Part shown: in pieces, positions 23,615 through 32,391 of the stretch
How the letters are laid out: every line of letters starts with the position of its first letter
Position numbering within the stretch: position 1 is the first letter of the stretch
Assembly (NCBI GenBank): GCA_016871015.1
Contig: VFZX01000026.1
Coordinates: 1 to 38,202 of the forward strand
Direction of reading: 5' to 3'
DNA length: 38,202 nt
Source: Acidobacteriota bacterium
GTDB lineage: Bacteria; Acidobacteriota; Terriglobia; Bryobacterales; Bryobacteraceae
Made by a program: the position numbers and the translations under genes
The notes under the pieces: generated by a model
The model's database searches: none
Told to the model about the DNA's origin: nothing
The model's input: the letters and a program-made list of their open reading frames with translations, nothing else

Positions 23615-24294
23615 AAATACCGGCGGAGCCCGGAAAACGTCTCGACCACCAGCAGCCGCCCGTGTTCTTCCGGAACATCCTGGTGCTCCAGGTGCCAGGT
23701 GTGCGGATGGGGCACGTACACAGCGCCAATTCCCGCCGCCAGCGCCGGGTTGATGTCGGACTTGGGCGAATTGCCCACCATCCAGCAGCGGCCGGCGTCG
23801 ACGGACCGTTCGGCCAGCAACTGCTCATAGCAGGCGCGGTCCTTCTCGCGAACGATCCGGACGTGATGGAAGTGGCCCGCCAAACCGGAGCGCCCGATCT
23901 TGGCCTGCTGTTCGCCGGGATCACCCTTGGTGCACAGCATGAGCTGGTGCCTTGCGCTCAGGTAGACGAGGGTCTCCTCCACTCCGTCGATGAGTTCCAT
24001 CGGGTGATTCGCGAGATCTGCTCCGAGCCTCGATATCCACTGCCGGTCAGCGCTGGTCACGGGACGCGGCGCGAGCTGCTCGAAGCACTGGGTGAGATTG
24101 CGGGCGAAGTTCGCCGATCCGTAACCGTGGATCCGGTTATTGACCCGCTCGATGTCATCGAGCCGCACGCGGACTTCGGCCGCCGTGAGACTGGGATGGT
24201 TGAGGTATCCTGCGAAGGCCGCAAAGGCACGCTCGAAAAAAACGTTGTTCTCCCAGAGCGTGTCGTCGGCATCGATCCACAGGTCGAGCGTCAT
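23611..24294 (-). CDS. HAD-superfamily phosphohydrolase
   Basis: 227 residues from ATG 24294, which overlaps the preceding stop as ATGA; a GTG at 24306 would add four residues. HAD motif I is WIDADDTLWENN (nucleophile Asp8, acid Asp10). Motif II Thr is in LMLCTKGDPGE, motif III Lys in VREKDRACYEQLL, and motif IV in MVGNSPKSDINPA. An alpha-helical cap is inserted between motifs I and II (residues ~20-100). Cytosolic phosphatase or dehalogenase-like enzyme; substrate unknown. It follows the LON-domain gene. Confidence 0.87.
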   Translation of the reverse strand: MTLDLWIDADDTLWENNVFFERAFAAFAGYLNHPSLTAAEVRVRLDDIERVNNRIHGYGSANFARNLTQCFEQLAPRPVTSADRQWISRLGADLANHPMELIDGVEETLVYLSARHQLMLCTKGDPGEQQAKIGRSGLAGHFHHVRIVREKDRACYEQLLAERSVDAGRCWMVGNSPKSDINPALAAGIGAVYVPHPHTWHLEHQDVPEEHGRLLVVETFSGLRRYF

Positions 24295-24929
24295 TCCTGT
24301 TCCCACTCAGGCGGGTGGTGGCTGTGGCCGTTCTGTCCGGCTACGTCGCGGATGTAGGCGACCTGCTTTCTCCTTTCGCCATACGTGGGTGCGAATTCAA
24401 TGATCCGCCGCAGGCGCCCGGCTTCGGAACGCATGGTCAGCAGTTGCTGCCGGAACATCAGATCTTCGAAAGATCCAGCGAGATTGAAGCTCAACCAGGG
24501 GTCGTCCGGCTCGGCGGCAACGTTCATTTCCGCCGCCGGATCCTGCGCATCGGCTTCCTTGCAAATCCGGATCGCCTCCCGCCGCAACTCGATCGGCGCC
24601 GAGCCCGGCCCGTCCTCGAAGAACTCGACCGCGCCGCGCAGGTAGGATTTCTCCTGGTCAAGCGAAACAATGGTGAACCGGCGGCGGCCCGCGGTGACGA
24701 TGTCCATCCGCCCATCCTCATAGCGCTTCACCACCTCCTCGACGCTCGCCGTGCAACCGGCGTTGGCGATGCCGCCCTGGGCCGCCAGCACCACACCGAA
24801 CTCGGAGCCGGCATCGAGCACGTGCGAGATCATCTCCTTGTAGCGGTCTTCGAAAATGTGGAGCGGAAGTTGATTGGACGGCAATAATACGGCCGACAAC
24901 GGAAAAAGAGGCAGCAAGCCGTCCTGCAT
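24291..24929 (-). CDS. LON substrate-binding domain protein (stand-alone, non-proteolytic)
   Basis: 212 residues from ATG 24929 (GTG 24947 is an alternative). It is the N-terminal Lon-type domain alone: LLPLFPLSAVLLPSNQLPLH, IFEDRYKEMI, EFGVVLAAQGG and GCTASVEEVVKRYEDGRMDI, then a helical C-terminus with EDLMFRQQLLTMRSEAGRL. No ATPase or protease domain follows. Such proteins bind unfolded or specific protein partners; precise role unknown. Divergent from the SDR gene with about 20 bp between starts, and coupled to the HAD gene by a 4-bp overlap. Confidence 0.9.
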   Translation of the reverse strand: MQDGLLPLFPLSAVLLPSNQLPLHIFEDRYKEMISHVLDAGSEFGVVLAAQGGIANAGCTASVEEVVKRYEDGRMDIVTAGRRRFTIVSLDQEKSYLRGAVEFFEDGPGSAPIELRREAIRICKEADAQDPAAEMNVAAEPDDPWLSFNLAGSFEDLMFRQQLLTMRSEAGRLRRIIEFAPTYGERRKQVAYIRDVAGQNGHSHHPPEWEQE

Positions 24930-24949
24930 GCTACCATTATGGCCCACGC

Positions 24950-25732
24950 ATGGACCTGGACCGCAAAGTTATTCTGATCACCGGTGCGTCGGAGGGGATC
25001 GGCGCTGCTTGCGCCCGGCTGTTCCGGGAGCGGGGGGCGCAGATCGCCGTGGTGGCCCGGTCGCGCGAGAAGCTCGAATCGGTGGCGGGCGCCGGCGGAC
25101 TGGCGATCCTCGCCGATCTGCTGGATCCGGATTCGCGGCGCCGGGCGGTGGAGGCAACCGTTCAGCGGTTCGGCCGGATCGACGTACTGGTGAACAACGC
25201 CGGAGTTGGTATGTACGCACCGTCGTGGAAGGCGGACCTTGAAGGGGTCCGCCGGATGTTCGAGCTGAACTACTTTGCGGTTCTCGAGATGATCCAGCAC
25301 GCGGTTCCGCACATGAAACGCCAGGGCGGCGGCGCAATCGTCAACGTCAGCTCGATCGGCGGAATGATTCCGCTGCCCTGGTTCACCAACTACACGGCAA
25401 GCAAGTACGCTGTGTGCGGCCTGACCGACGGGCTCAGGATCGAATTGTCGGCTTCCGGCATCCACTGCATGGCCGTTTGCCCGGGCTATGTCCAGACCGG
25501 ATTCCAGCGGAACGTCATCTCGGGCAAGCCTCCCGACAAGCTCTGGCGTGCGCGCAAGTTCGCGATCACACCGGAGCAATGCGCACAGGCGCTGGTGCGG
25601 GGGCTCGAACGGAACGCGCGCACCGTCATCGTACCCCGTGCCGGACGGCTGCTCGCGCTCGCCTACGCTATCGCACCGTCGCTCGTGGACCGCCGGCTCC
25701 GCTCGATCTATGGCACGCTCGACATGCAATAA
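24950..25732 (+). CDS. Short-chain dehydrogenase/reductase
   Basis: 260 residues. Cofactor motif TGASEGIG (11-18), NNAG (82-85), catalytic Ser in VNVSSIGG (~134) and YxxxK at Tyr148-Lys152 (YTASKYA), then PGYVQTGF. The C-terminal extension (~200-260), with a hydrophobic LLALAYAIAP, is longer than the minimal family. NAD(P)-dependent oxidoreductase of unknown substrate. It heads the plus-strand run ending at 29510; aroK follows after 15 bp. Confidence 0.92.
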   Translation: MDLDRKVILITGASEGIGAACARLFRERGAQIAVVARSREKLESVAGAGGLAILADLLDPDSRRRAVEATVQRFGRIDVLVNNAGVGMYAPSWKADLEGVRRMFELNYFAVLEMIQHAVPHMKRQGGGAIVNVSSIGGMIPLPWFTNYTASKYAVCGLTDGLRIELSASGIHCMAVCPGYVQTGFQRNVISGKPPDKLWRARKFAITPEQCAQALVRGLERNARTVIVPRAGRLLALAYAIAPSLVDRRLRSIYGTLDMQ

Positions 25733-25747
25733 TGCCCGATTGACGCC

Positions 25748-26275
25748 ATGAACGCGAAGCTGATCCGGACGCCGGGACTGTACCTTGTGGGATTTATGGG
25801 TAGCGGCAAGACCACGGTCGGCAGGCTGCTTGCGGGCGACCTGGGCTGGATGTTCGCCGATCTCGACGACGACATCGAAGCCGCGGCCGGGGAAACCATT
25901 ACGTCGATCTTCGAGAACCAGGGCGAAGCAGATTTCCGGCGGCGGGAGCACGAGGCGCTGCGCGCGCGCGTCCGCTCCGTGCAGGGCGGGCGTCCGCTGG
26001 TGCTGGCGCTTGGCGGCGGCGCGTTTGCACAGGAGAACAATTACGCGGTCCTCAATGGGAATGGCATCTCAGTATGGCTGGATTGCGAGCTGCCGCTGCT
26101 GCGGCGGCGGGTGGCTGGCGAGCTTCACCGGCCGCTGGCGCGTGATCCGGAAAAGTTCGCCGCGCTCTATCATGCCCGGCAACCCGCATACGCCCGGGCG
26201 GACTACCGGATCGCGGTCACGTCCGATGATCCGGCCGAGGCCGTGCGCCTGATTCTCGCGCTTCCCGTGTTCTAA
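25748..26275 (+). CDS. aroK: Shikimate kinase
   Basis: 175 residues, the usual family length. Walker A GFMGSGKTT (15-23) binds ATP. FADLDDDIE supplies the Asp that contacts shikimate, FRRRE is the shikimate-binding Arg segment, LALGGGAF is the family GGG motif, and RPLARD is the lid. It phosphorylates shikimate in aromatic amino-acid synthesis. The other genes of the run are not pathway neighbours. Confidence 0.93.
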   Translation: MNAKLIRTPGLYLVGFMGSGKTTVGRLLAGDLGWMFADLDDDIEAAAGETITSIFENQGEADFRRREHEALRARVRSVQGGRPLVLALGGGAFAQENNYAVLNGNGISVWLDCELPLLRRRVAGELHRPLARDPEKFAALYHARQPAYARADYRIAVTSDDPAEAVRLILALPVF

Positions 26276-26285
26276 AGGAGAACCA

Positions 26286-27617
26286 ATGCCCCAACCGCTT
26301 CGCAAACACGCCATGGCGATTTTCCGCGCGTCACTGGAGGCGGCGGATCCGGTCCAGGCGGTATTGCGATTCATGCGCCGTGACGGAGAGGTCCTGCACG
26401 TGGGCAAACGCCGCTACGATCTGTCGCGGTTTGCCAACGTCTACGTGCTGGGTGCGGGCAAGGCGTCGGCGGCGATGGCACAGGGAGTTGAGAGGGTGCT
26501 CGGCCGCAGGATCCGTGATGGACTGGTGAACGTCAAGTACGGACACGGGGCTCCGCTGCGGCGGGTGCGGGTGCATGAATGCAGCCATCCGGTTCCGGAT
26601 GAGGCTGGTGTTGAAGGCGCGCGCCAGATCGCGGCGATGGCTTCGGCGGCCGGCGCGGGTGACCTTGTGGTCTGCGTGATTTCGGGGGGCGCCTCGGCGT
26701 TGACTCCATCGCCCGTTCCGCCCATCACGCTCGTCGAAAAGCAGGCCACCACCCGGCTGCTGCTGGAGTGCGGCGCCAATATCCACGAGATCAACACCGT
26801 GCGCAAGCACATCTCCGGATTCAAAGGCGGCCAGTTGGCGCGACTGGCGGCGCCTGCCACGTTGGTGGTGCTGATGCTGAGTGACGTGATCGGCGATTCG
26901 ATGGACGTGATCGGATCCGGGCCCGCAGTGCCGGACCACTCGACCTTCGCCGACGCCGCCGCCATCCTGCGCAAGTTCACGCTATGGGACCGGATCCCGG
27001 CGAGTGTCTGCACGCGGATCGAACAGGGAATGGCCGGTGCCGTGGAGGAGACGCCCAAGGAGGGCGACCCGGCGTTCGCCCGCGCGCAGAACCTGGTGGT
27101 TGGCAGCAATCAACTGGCGGTCGACGCGGCGGCCGCCAAGGCAAAGGAACTCGGATACCGGGTCCTCAAGCTGTCGACGTTCATTGAGGGAGAGACACGC
27201 GATGTCGCAGGTGTGCACGCCGCGATCGCACGCCAGATTCACGCGACGGGTGAGCCGCTGCGGCCGCCCGCGTGCATCCTGTCGGGCGGCGAGACGACGG
27301 TCGCGATCCGGGGTGGCGGACTGGGCGGGCGCAACCAGGAGTTCGCGCTGGCCGCGGCCACCGGCATCGAGGGACTGCCGCGCACGCTCGTGCTGAGTGG
27401 CGGGACCGATGGTTCAGACGGGCCCACCGATGCCGCGGGCGCGATCGTTGACGGCGGCACCGTTGAGTTGGCGCGCAAGGCTGGATTGGACGCCCGCGAC
27501 TTCCTGGCGCGCAACGACTCGTATCACTTTTTTGATCCGATCGGCGGCCTGATCCGCACCGGCCCCACACGGACCAACGTGATGGATGTCCGCATCGTGC
27601 TGGTGGGGGCGCGTTGA
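26286..27617 (+). CDS. Glycerate 2-kinase, MOFRL/DUF4147 family
   Basis: 443 residues. The N-terminal DUF4147 domain contains VLGAGKASAAMAQG, VISGGASALTPSP and EINTVRKHISGFKGGQLA, and the C-terminal MOFRL domain contains ILSGGETTVAIRG, GGRNQEFALA and SGGTDGSDGPTDAAGA. These are the conserved blocks of the family that converts D-glycerate to 2-phosphoglycerate; older annotations call it hydroxypyruvate reductase. AAAGGAG is well placed before ATG 26286. The stop overlaps the tag start (TTGA). Confidence 0.93.
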   Translation: MPQPLRKHAMAIFRASLEAADPVQAVLRFMRRDGEVLHVGKRRYDLSRFANVYVLGAGKASAAMAQGVERVLGRRIRDGLVNVKYGHGAPLRRVRVHECSHPVPDEAGVEGARQIAAMASAAGAGDLVVCVISGGASALTPSPVPPITLVEKQATTRLLLECGANIHEINTVRKHISGFKGGQLARLAAPATLVVLMLSDVIGDSMDVIGSGPAVPDHSTFADAAAILRKFTLWDRIPASVCTRIEQGMAGAVEETPKEGDPAFARAQNLVVGSNQLAVDAAAAKAKELGYRVLKLSTFIEGETRDVAGVHAAIARQIHATGEPLRPPACILSGGETTVAIRGGGLGGRNQEFALAAATGIEGLPRTLVLSGGTDGSDGPTDAAGAIVDGGTVELARKAGLDARDFLARNDSYHFFDPIGGLIRTGPTRTNVMDVRIVLVGAR

Positions 27618-28180
27618 GCCGCCCGCGCTGTTGGTGGTGCGGCGAGGATCCGGTGTATACGGCCTATCACGACGAAGAGTGGGGCGTTCCGCTGCATGAT
27701 GGCCAGGCGCTGTTCGAGATGCTGATGCTCGAAGGATTCCAGGCCGGGTTAAGCTGGATCACGATCCTCCGCAAGCGCGGAGCGTTCCGGCGCGCCTTCG
27801 CCGGGTTCGACGCGGAAAAGATCGCGCGGTTTACGCCCGCCCGGATCGAGAAGTTGATGCAGGATCCGGGGATCGTGCGGAACCGGCTCAAGATCGCCTC
27901 CGCTCCAGGGAACGCGCGGGCGTTCCTCAAGCTGCAGAAGGAGCCCGGCGGATTTGACCGGTTCATCTGGAGTTTCACTGGCGGCCAGACGCTCCGGGAT
28001 CCGCTGGGGATGACGCGGGAGAGGGTGCGGGCGCGGTCACCCGAGTCCGACGCAATGTCGAAGGAGTTGCTGCGGCGCGGATTCAAGTTCGTGGGCTCGA
28101 CCATCTGCTACGCGTTCATGCAGGCCGTGGGGATGGTGGATGATCACGTCGACGGTTGTTGGCGGTATCAGCCCCGGTAA
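27614..28180 (+). CDS. tag: DNA-3-methyladenine glycosylase I
   Basis: 188 residues. It opens with CWWCGEDPVYTAYHDEEWG; Cys6 or Cys9 and His19, with His178 and Cys182 in DDHVDGC, match the zinc site of E. coli Tag. LFEMLMLEGFQAGLSW and the helix-hairpin-helix region follow. It removes 3-methyladenine from alkylated DNA. The start is TTG 27614, overlapping the upstream TGA; a strong ribosome site is not visible, so translation is probably coupled. Confidence 0.95.
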   Translation: MSRPRCWWCGEDPVYTAYHDEEWGVPLHDGQALFEMLMLEGFQAGLSWITILRKRGAFRRAFAGFDAEKIARFTPARIEKLMQDPGIVRNRLKIASAPGNARAFLKLQKEPGGFDRFIWSFTGGQTLRDPLGMTRERVRARSPESDAMSKELLRRGFKFVGSTICYAFMQAVGMVDDHVDGCWRYQPR

Positions 28181-28183
28181 AAT
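28178..28183 (+). promoter_or_regulatory. Possible internal -10 element before the DsbA-like gene
   Basis: TAAAAT overlaps the tag stop codon and ends 8 nt before ATG 28192. An internal promoter is possible; the spacer also contains AGAAGAG, which may serve as a weak ribosome site. Confidence 0.25.
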
Positions 28184-28191
28184 AGAAGAGC

Positions 28192-28770
28192 ATGCGCGCC
28201 GCTTCGTTGATGCTAGGCTTGACCTTGATGACGACTCTTTCCGCGGCGGACCGCCTGGTGGAGGGCAATGCCGCCAGCCCGGTCCGGATCCTGATCTACG
28301 AGGACTTGCAGTGCTCGGACTGCGCCAATTTCCGGGTGATGCTCGACCGTGAGCTGCTCCCGGCGTTCAAAGACAAGGCAGGATTCGAGCATCGCGATTT
28401 TCCCTTGCCCAAACACGCGTGGGCGCGGCAGGCAGCGGTGGCGGCGCGATTCTTTGAGTCCGTCAAGCCGGAGTTGGGAGTGGCCTTCCGGCGCGAGACC
28501 ATGGCCACGCTGGGGATGATCACGCCGGAAACGTTTGGCGCGCACGTGGCCGCGTTCGCGCGGCGCAATCGTGTGGATCCGGCGAAGGCTTCGGCGGCGC
28601 TCACCGACCCCAAGTTCACCGCGATGGTCGAGAGTGACTACCAGGAGGGCGTGGCGCGTGGGGTCGCCAAGACTCCCACCGTGTTCGTCGAGGGCGAGCC
28701 GTTCATTGAGACGTTCACCGCGGCGGAGCTTTCGAAGGCCATACAAGCGGCGCTGGGGACGTCCCGTTGA
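28192..28770 (+). CDS. Secreted DsbA-like thioredoxin-fold protein
   Basis: 192 residues with a signal peptide (MRAASLMLGLTLMTTLSAA). The redox motif CSDC is at Cys41-Cys44 in IYEDLQCSDCANF, and the cis-Pro loop is AKTPTVFVEGEP, where Thr precedes Pro. A helical insertion separates them, as in DsbA and Thioredoxin_4 proteins. Likely a periplasmic thiol oxidoreductase. It lies 11 bp downstream of tag and overlaps the next SDR by 4 bp. Confidence 0.9.
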   Translation: MRAASLMLGLTLMTTLSAADRLVEGNAASPVRILIYEDLQCSDCANFRVMLDRELLPAFKDKAGFEHRDFPLPKHAWARQAAVAARFFESVKPELGVAFRRETMATLGMITPETFGAHVAAFARRNRVDPAKASAALTDPKFTAMVESDYQEGVARGVAKTPTVFVEGEPFIETFTAAELSKAIQAALGTSR

Positions 28771-29510
28771 TCGCAGACCGGCCCAGCGCCATCGTCACAG
28801 GAGCGAGCCGGGGGATCGGTCGTGGAATCGCGAAGGAGTTGGCGCGGACGCACCAGGTGATTGCGACTTACAAGGGGCGGCTCGACGCGGCTGAGTCGCT
28901 GCGGGAGGAGTGCGGCTGCGACATCTTCCAGTGTGACGTGTCGAGCGCCTCCGACCGCGCCGCACTGATCGATTTCGCGCGGAGCCGGTCCGCCCGCCTG
29001 GATCTGATGGTGAACAACGCGGGGGTCACGCAGCGGATTCGCGCCGATGTGCTCGATGCGGGTGAGGAGAGCTTCGACGAGATCATCGGGACGAATCTGA
29101 AGGGTCCGCACTTCCTGACGCAATTGGCCGCGCGGTGGATGCGTGAGACCGGGGGCGGGCGGATCGTGTTCATCACGTCGATCTCGTCGTATGCGGCGAG
29201 CGTGAATCGCGCTGAATACTGCATTTCGAAAGCCGGGCTCAGCATGAGCGCGCTGCTGTACGCGCAACGGCTCGCGCCTGAGGGGATTCCGGTGTTCGAG
29301 ATCCGGCCCGGGGTGATCCGCACGGACATGATCGCGACAGTGGAGAAGCTATACGAGGAGCGGATCGCCAACGGGCTGGTTCCGCAGCGGCGGATGGGCG
29401 AGGCGGCGGATGTCGCCAAGGCGGTGCGCGCGATTGCGGACGGGTTGCTGGATTACGCCGCCGGACAGGTGCTCAATGTTGATGGTGGATTCCACATGCG
29501 GGCGTTGTAG
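28767..29510 (+). CDS. Short-chain dehydrogenase/reductase (3-oxoacyl-ACP reductase-like)
   Basis: 247 residues, classical SDR length. TGASRGIG (11-18), NNAG (83-86), FITSIS with the catalytic Ser, YCISK at Tyr151-Lys155, and the C-terminal LNVDGGFHMRAL resembling the FabG ending. NAD(P)-dependent, substrate unknown. The start is TTG 28767 overlapping the upstream TGA. It is the last gene of the run and convergent with the next gene, 18 bp apart. Confidence 0.92.
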   Translation: MIADRPSAIVTGASRGIGRGIAKELARTHQVIATYKGRLDAAESLREECGCDIFQCDVSSASDRAALIDFARSRSARLDLMVNNAGVTQRIRADVLDAGEESFDEIIGTNLKGPHFLTQLAARWMRETGGGRIVFITSISSYAASVNRAEYCISKAGLSMSALLYAQRLAPEGIPVFEIRPGVIRTDMIATVEKLYEERIANGLVPQRRMGEAADVAKAVRAIADGLLDYAAGQVLNVDGGFHMRAL

Positions 29511-29528
29511 ACACCCCGCACGCAGCAA

Positions 29529-30602
29529 CTACCGCAGCGGGGGCTCTTCCTTGAACTTGTCTTCCGGCAGCGGCTCGGGTGTCTCAAACGTGATGCTCGT
29601 GTCCGCCCCGAACTTGCGGTACATGCGGAACTCCGCTTCGTTCTTCTGCAGGAGCTTCGCTTCACGGATCCGCGCCACGTGCCGCAGCGGCAGCATGTAG
29701 GCGCCGACTCCGCCGATGTCCACGAGATCGTAATCGAGATCAATCACTGCCTGCGTGATCGGGAAGGTAGGTGGCAGATCATGGTCCAGACGCACGCGGG
29801 TAATCATGTTGGTATTGGCGTCGACGTAGATGGAGCCCCGGTAGCCCGGGGTGACCACCATCGTCTTCTGATAGCTCACCGTGCGCTTGGATTTGTCCTG
29901 CCGCACCTGGAATCCGAAGACGTGATTCCGCTGGCCGCGCAGGGTGGTCCACCGGGTCCATGTGAACGCGGCCTCCGACTCGGCCTCGAAAATCTCCTTG
30001 AGCATCGATCCGAACTCGCCCGCCGTCGTGAATCCGCCCACCTGGCTGATGTGGACATCCTGGGTGACTGGCTGGCTGTTCACCAGGATCACCTTGTAGT
30101 CCTCCTTCTGCTCGAAGAAGGATACCTTCGACGTGATCACGTCCGCCTTTTGCCAGAATTCGAGTCCGCTTGGATCCACGTAGCGCGTGGTGACCTGGGT
30201 GCAGATAAAGTTGGGGAGCTGCTTCGAATAGTTGAGCGCGAAATCGCGGGCGGCGGCGAGCACCTTGTTCTGCTCGTCGGCGGAAGGAGGAGGAATCGGG
30301 GGCGCCGGAGCCTTCGGCGCCGCGATCATGGCGGGCGTCAGCGCCTTGCTCTGGTCCCGCAGCCCCTGCAGCGCTTCAACAGTCCGGGGACCCGCGCCCA
30401 GCCCCTGCAGATCCTCAATGATCCGGTCCTCGAGCCGGTCTGTCAGGGCCAGTTTCCTGACTTGGGCCGCCACCTGCTTGTCCGGGTGCTTCAACTGGAC
30501 CGAAGACCGGATGAACTGGACAAGCTGGTTCACGCTCATCTTCATCTGGGCGTGCAAGCACAGGCCCGCCGCGATCACCAGGACGGCCAGACGCACAGGC
30601 AT
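29529..30602 (-). CDS. Exported protein of unknown function
   Basis: 357 residues from ATG 30602, where a signal peptide begins (MPVRLAVLVIAAGLCLHAQ). The frame stays open further upstream, but that extension overlaps the SGNH gene and is Arg/Ser-rich, so it is rejected. A helical domain (~20-120) is followed by a Pro-rich linker (APKAPAPPIPPPSADEQ). The C-terminal beta-rich part (~140-357) resembles lipoprotein-sorting or outer-membrane assembly folds (TTRYVDPSGLEFWQKADVI, GSIYVDANTNMITRVRLDHD). Its start is 4 bp after the preceding stop, so it is in the same operon. Confidence 0.78.
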   Translation of the reverse strand: MPVRLAVLVIAAGLCLHAQMKMSVNQLVQFIRSSVQLKHPDKQVAAQVRKLALTDRLEDRIIEDLQGLGAGPRTVEALQGLRDQSKALTPAMIAAPKAPAPPIPPPSADEQNKVLAAARDFALNYSKQLPNFICTQVTTRYVDPSGLEFWQKADVITSKVSFFEQKEDYKVILVNSQPVTQDVHISQVGGFTTAGEFGSMLKEIFEAESEAAFTWTRWTTLRGQRNHVFGFQVRQDKSKRTVSYQKTMVVTPGYRGSIYVDANTNMITRVRLDHDLPPTFPITQAVIDLDYDLVDIGGVGAYMLPLRHVARIREAKLLQKNEAEFRMYRKFGADTSITFETPEPLPEDKFKEEPPLR

Positions 30603-30606
30603 GGGT

Positions 30607-31698
30607 CTATTTTCCCCCAAATGGCAAGAGACGTTTCTTCTTTGCCGGAGGTTCCAGGACTGGTACGAACGTGACCTTTTGGATGGCCGCCGAGGCCAGG
30701 GGCGCCATGACTTTGTAGCCGTCGGCGTTGGGATGGAGTCCATCCTCGGCCAGCTCCTGCCGGAGGAATCCCGCCGAGTCGGCCATCGGGGTGTGGTAGT
30801 CGAGGTAGACGAAGCCCTTCTGCTGGCAATACGCCTTGATCCAGGTGTTGATCTGGCGAATCGTCTCGGGAGGGCGCCGGGTGGACCGCTCAAGAGAAGG
30901 ATCCTTGTCCTTGTTGTAGTCGTGAACCGGCAGGATGGAGGCGAGGATCACTTTGATTTTGTTGGCCGTGGCGAGCTCGGCGATCATCGCCAGGTTGTCC
31001 TGAACAGCCGTGGCCGGAATGCCGCGGCTGATGTCGTTGGTCCCGGCCAGTACAACCATGGCGGCAGGCTTGGCGCGGATCACGTCGGCCATCATCCGGC
31101 CGAGCATCTGTCCGGTGATCTGTCCGCCAATGCCGCGGTTGATCAGGTCCTTGCCGGGGAAATACTCGTTCAAGCGCCAGCCGTCGGTGATGGAGTCGCC
31201 GAGGAACACCACGCGTGGATTCCCGGGTTGAGCCATCCCCACCAGCGTGTTCGCCTCCTCGTAGCGCTTCAGGTTGTCGCGGTCCGGATTCGCCGTGGCG
31301 CGCTCCCGGACGTCGAGCAGGGCGCGAAGGTGAGTCTCGGCGCGGTCGACGGCATCGCGGAGGCTGCTCACCGCGCGGCGGCTATCCTCGTGGAACGGAT
31401 GCGGCTTGGGGAGCGAGTCGGCGATGGCGAGGAATCCACGGGCGCTCGCCAGGAACGCGTAGTGCGTGGGGGTATGGTTGGGATTCCCGGTGCGCCGCAG
31501 GGTGTCCAGCGCCTGCCGCGAATTCTCAAGCTGCGGGGAGCCCGCCCGGGCCAGGCCCGGAATCGCGCCTGCCGCCGTGTTCATCCACTCGATCATGCCC
31601 GCGTAATGAGCCAGGGCTTTGTTGGCGTCGAGCAGCGGCTGGTCCTGGGCGGCGAGCAGTCCGGCGAGCGCGATTCCGGTGATCCTGATGAGCCTCAT
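30607..31698 (-). CDS. Secreted SGNH/GDSL hydrolase
   Basis: 363 residues with an N-terminal hydrophobic signal (MRLIRITGIALAGLLAAQ). An extra helical region occupies ~20-155. The GDSL fold follows: block I FLGDSITDGW with Ser169, block II GIGGQ, block III GTND (219-222), and the block V DGLHPNADGY with Asp319 and His322. Likely an esterase or lipase acting on acylated carbohydrate. The C-terminus is Lys-rich. It sits 12 bp after the DUF3108 gene. Confidence 0.92.
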   Translation of the reverse strand: MRLIRITGIALAGLLAAQDQPLLDANKALAHYAGMIEWMNTAAGAIPGLARAGSPQLENSRQALDTLRRTGNPNHTPTHYAFLASARGFLAIADSLPKPHPFHEDSRRAVSSLRDAVDRAETHLRALLDVRERATANPDRDNLKRYEEANTLVGMAQPGNPRVVFLGDSITDGWRLNEYFPGKDLINRGIGGQITGQMLGRMMADVIRAKPAAMVVLAGTNDISRGIPATAVQDNLAMIAELATANKIKVILASILPVHDYNKDKDPSLERSTRRPPETIRQINTWIKAYCQQKGFVYLDYHTPMADSAGFLRQELAEDGLHPNADGYKVMAPLASAAIQKVTFVPVLEPPAKKKRLLPFGGK

Positions 31699-31710
31699 AT
31701 CTCTTTCACA

Positions 31711-32391
31711 CTACGACGGCGGCGGGGCCTCGCTCAACTCCAGCGTCACCGTGCCGATGTAGAACGGCATTCGGACGCGGACGCGCACGGGAATCCGGCG
31801 TGCGTCCTGGGTCAGCCAGACATGGAGGTGGCCGGACCGCCGGTACAGCACGTTGTTCATCAGGTGCGCCTCATACCGGATGGTGGGCGCCTTGCGAATC
31901 CATTCGATGCGCTGGGCCTCGACTTTCACACGTGCGACCTTGCGCTCATTCGCCATTGGATACTCAACGCTGCGGCCGATCTCCGGAGGCGCTCCCCGCA
32001 GCCTGCGCAGCGCGGCGATCACTTCGTAGTTGCAGTCGGGCGCGGGCATCTCCTTCACTTCGTCCTTCTTGCGGACCAGGTCGCGATGGAATGAAGCGAC
32101 TTTCCCGCCGGTGTAGCTCACGCGGATCTCCTCGCGCCGCTTGCCTTCCTCCGCCTCCATCAGGCTCTTTTCGGCGCAGCCGGAGCCATTGAAGTTGACG
32201 GTGTAGACGTCCTTCACCTTGTAGAGCCGCCCCACGAAGCCCGTGGTCTCCAAGGTGAGCCGGGCGCCGCCGTCAGAAAAATCGATTGACGCGATGCCCG
32301 CCGTCATCCCGCGCCAGTGAGCCGTGTAGTAAAGTGTTTCCGCCGCCGCGGAGACAGCGCCCAGGCACAGCGCCGCGGCGGAACGTGTCAT
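31711..32391 (-). CDS. Secreted DUF3108-like protein
   Basis: 226 residues with a signal peptide (MTRSAAALCLGAVSAAAE). The body is beta-rich with LYYTAHWRGMTAGIASIDF near the N-terminus and a C-terminal HLHVWLTQDARRIPVRVRVR, the pattern of DUF3108 periplasmic proteins. Function unknown. ATG 32391 overlaps the MocA stop (ATGA at 32388-32391), so it is translationally coupled. Confidence 0.82.
   Translation of the reverse strand: MTRSAAALCLGAVSAAAETLYYTAHWRGMTAGIASIDFSDGGARLTLETTGFVGRLYKVKDVYTVNFNGSGCAEKSLMEAEEGKRREEIRVSYTGGKVASFHRDLVRKKDEVKEMPAPDCNYEVIAALRRLRGAPPEIGRSVEYPMANERKVARVKVEAQRIEWIRKAPTIRYEAHLMNNVLYRRSGHLHVWLTQDARRIPVRVRVRMPFYIGTVTLELSEAPPPS

Noticed and set aside
30603-30893. N-terminal extension of the exported protein starting at 30602
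   Set aside because: The extension overlaps the SGNH hydrolase gene and has Arg/Ser-rich, non-protein-like composition; a signal peptide begins at 30602.
30232-32094. 620-codon plus-strand open frame
   Set aside because: Antisense to the SGNH and DUF3108 genes and without recognisable domains; a high-GC shadow.
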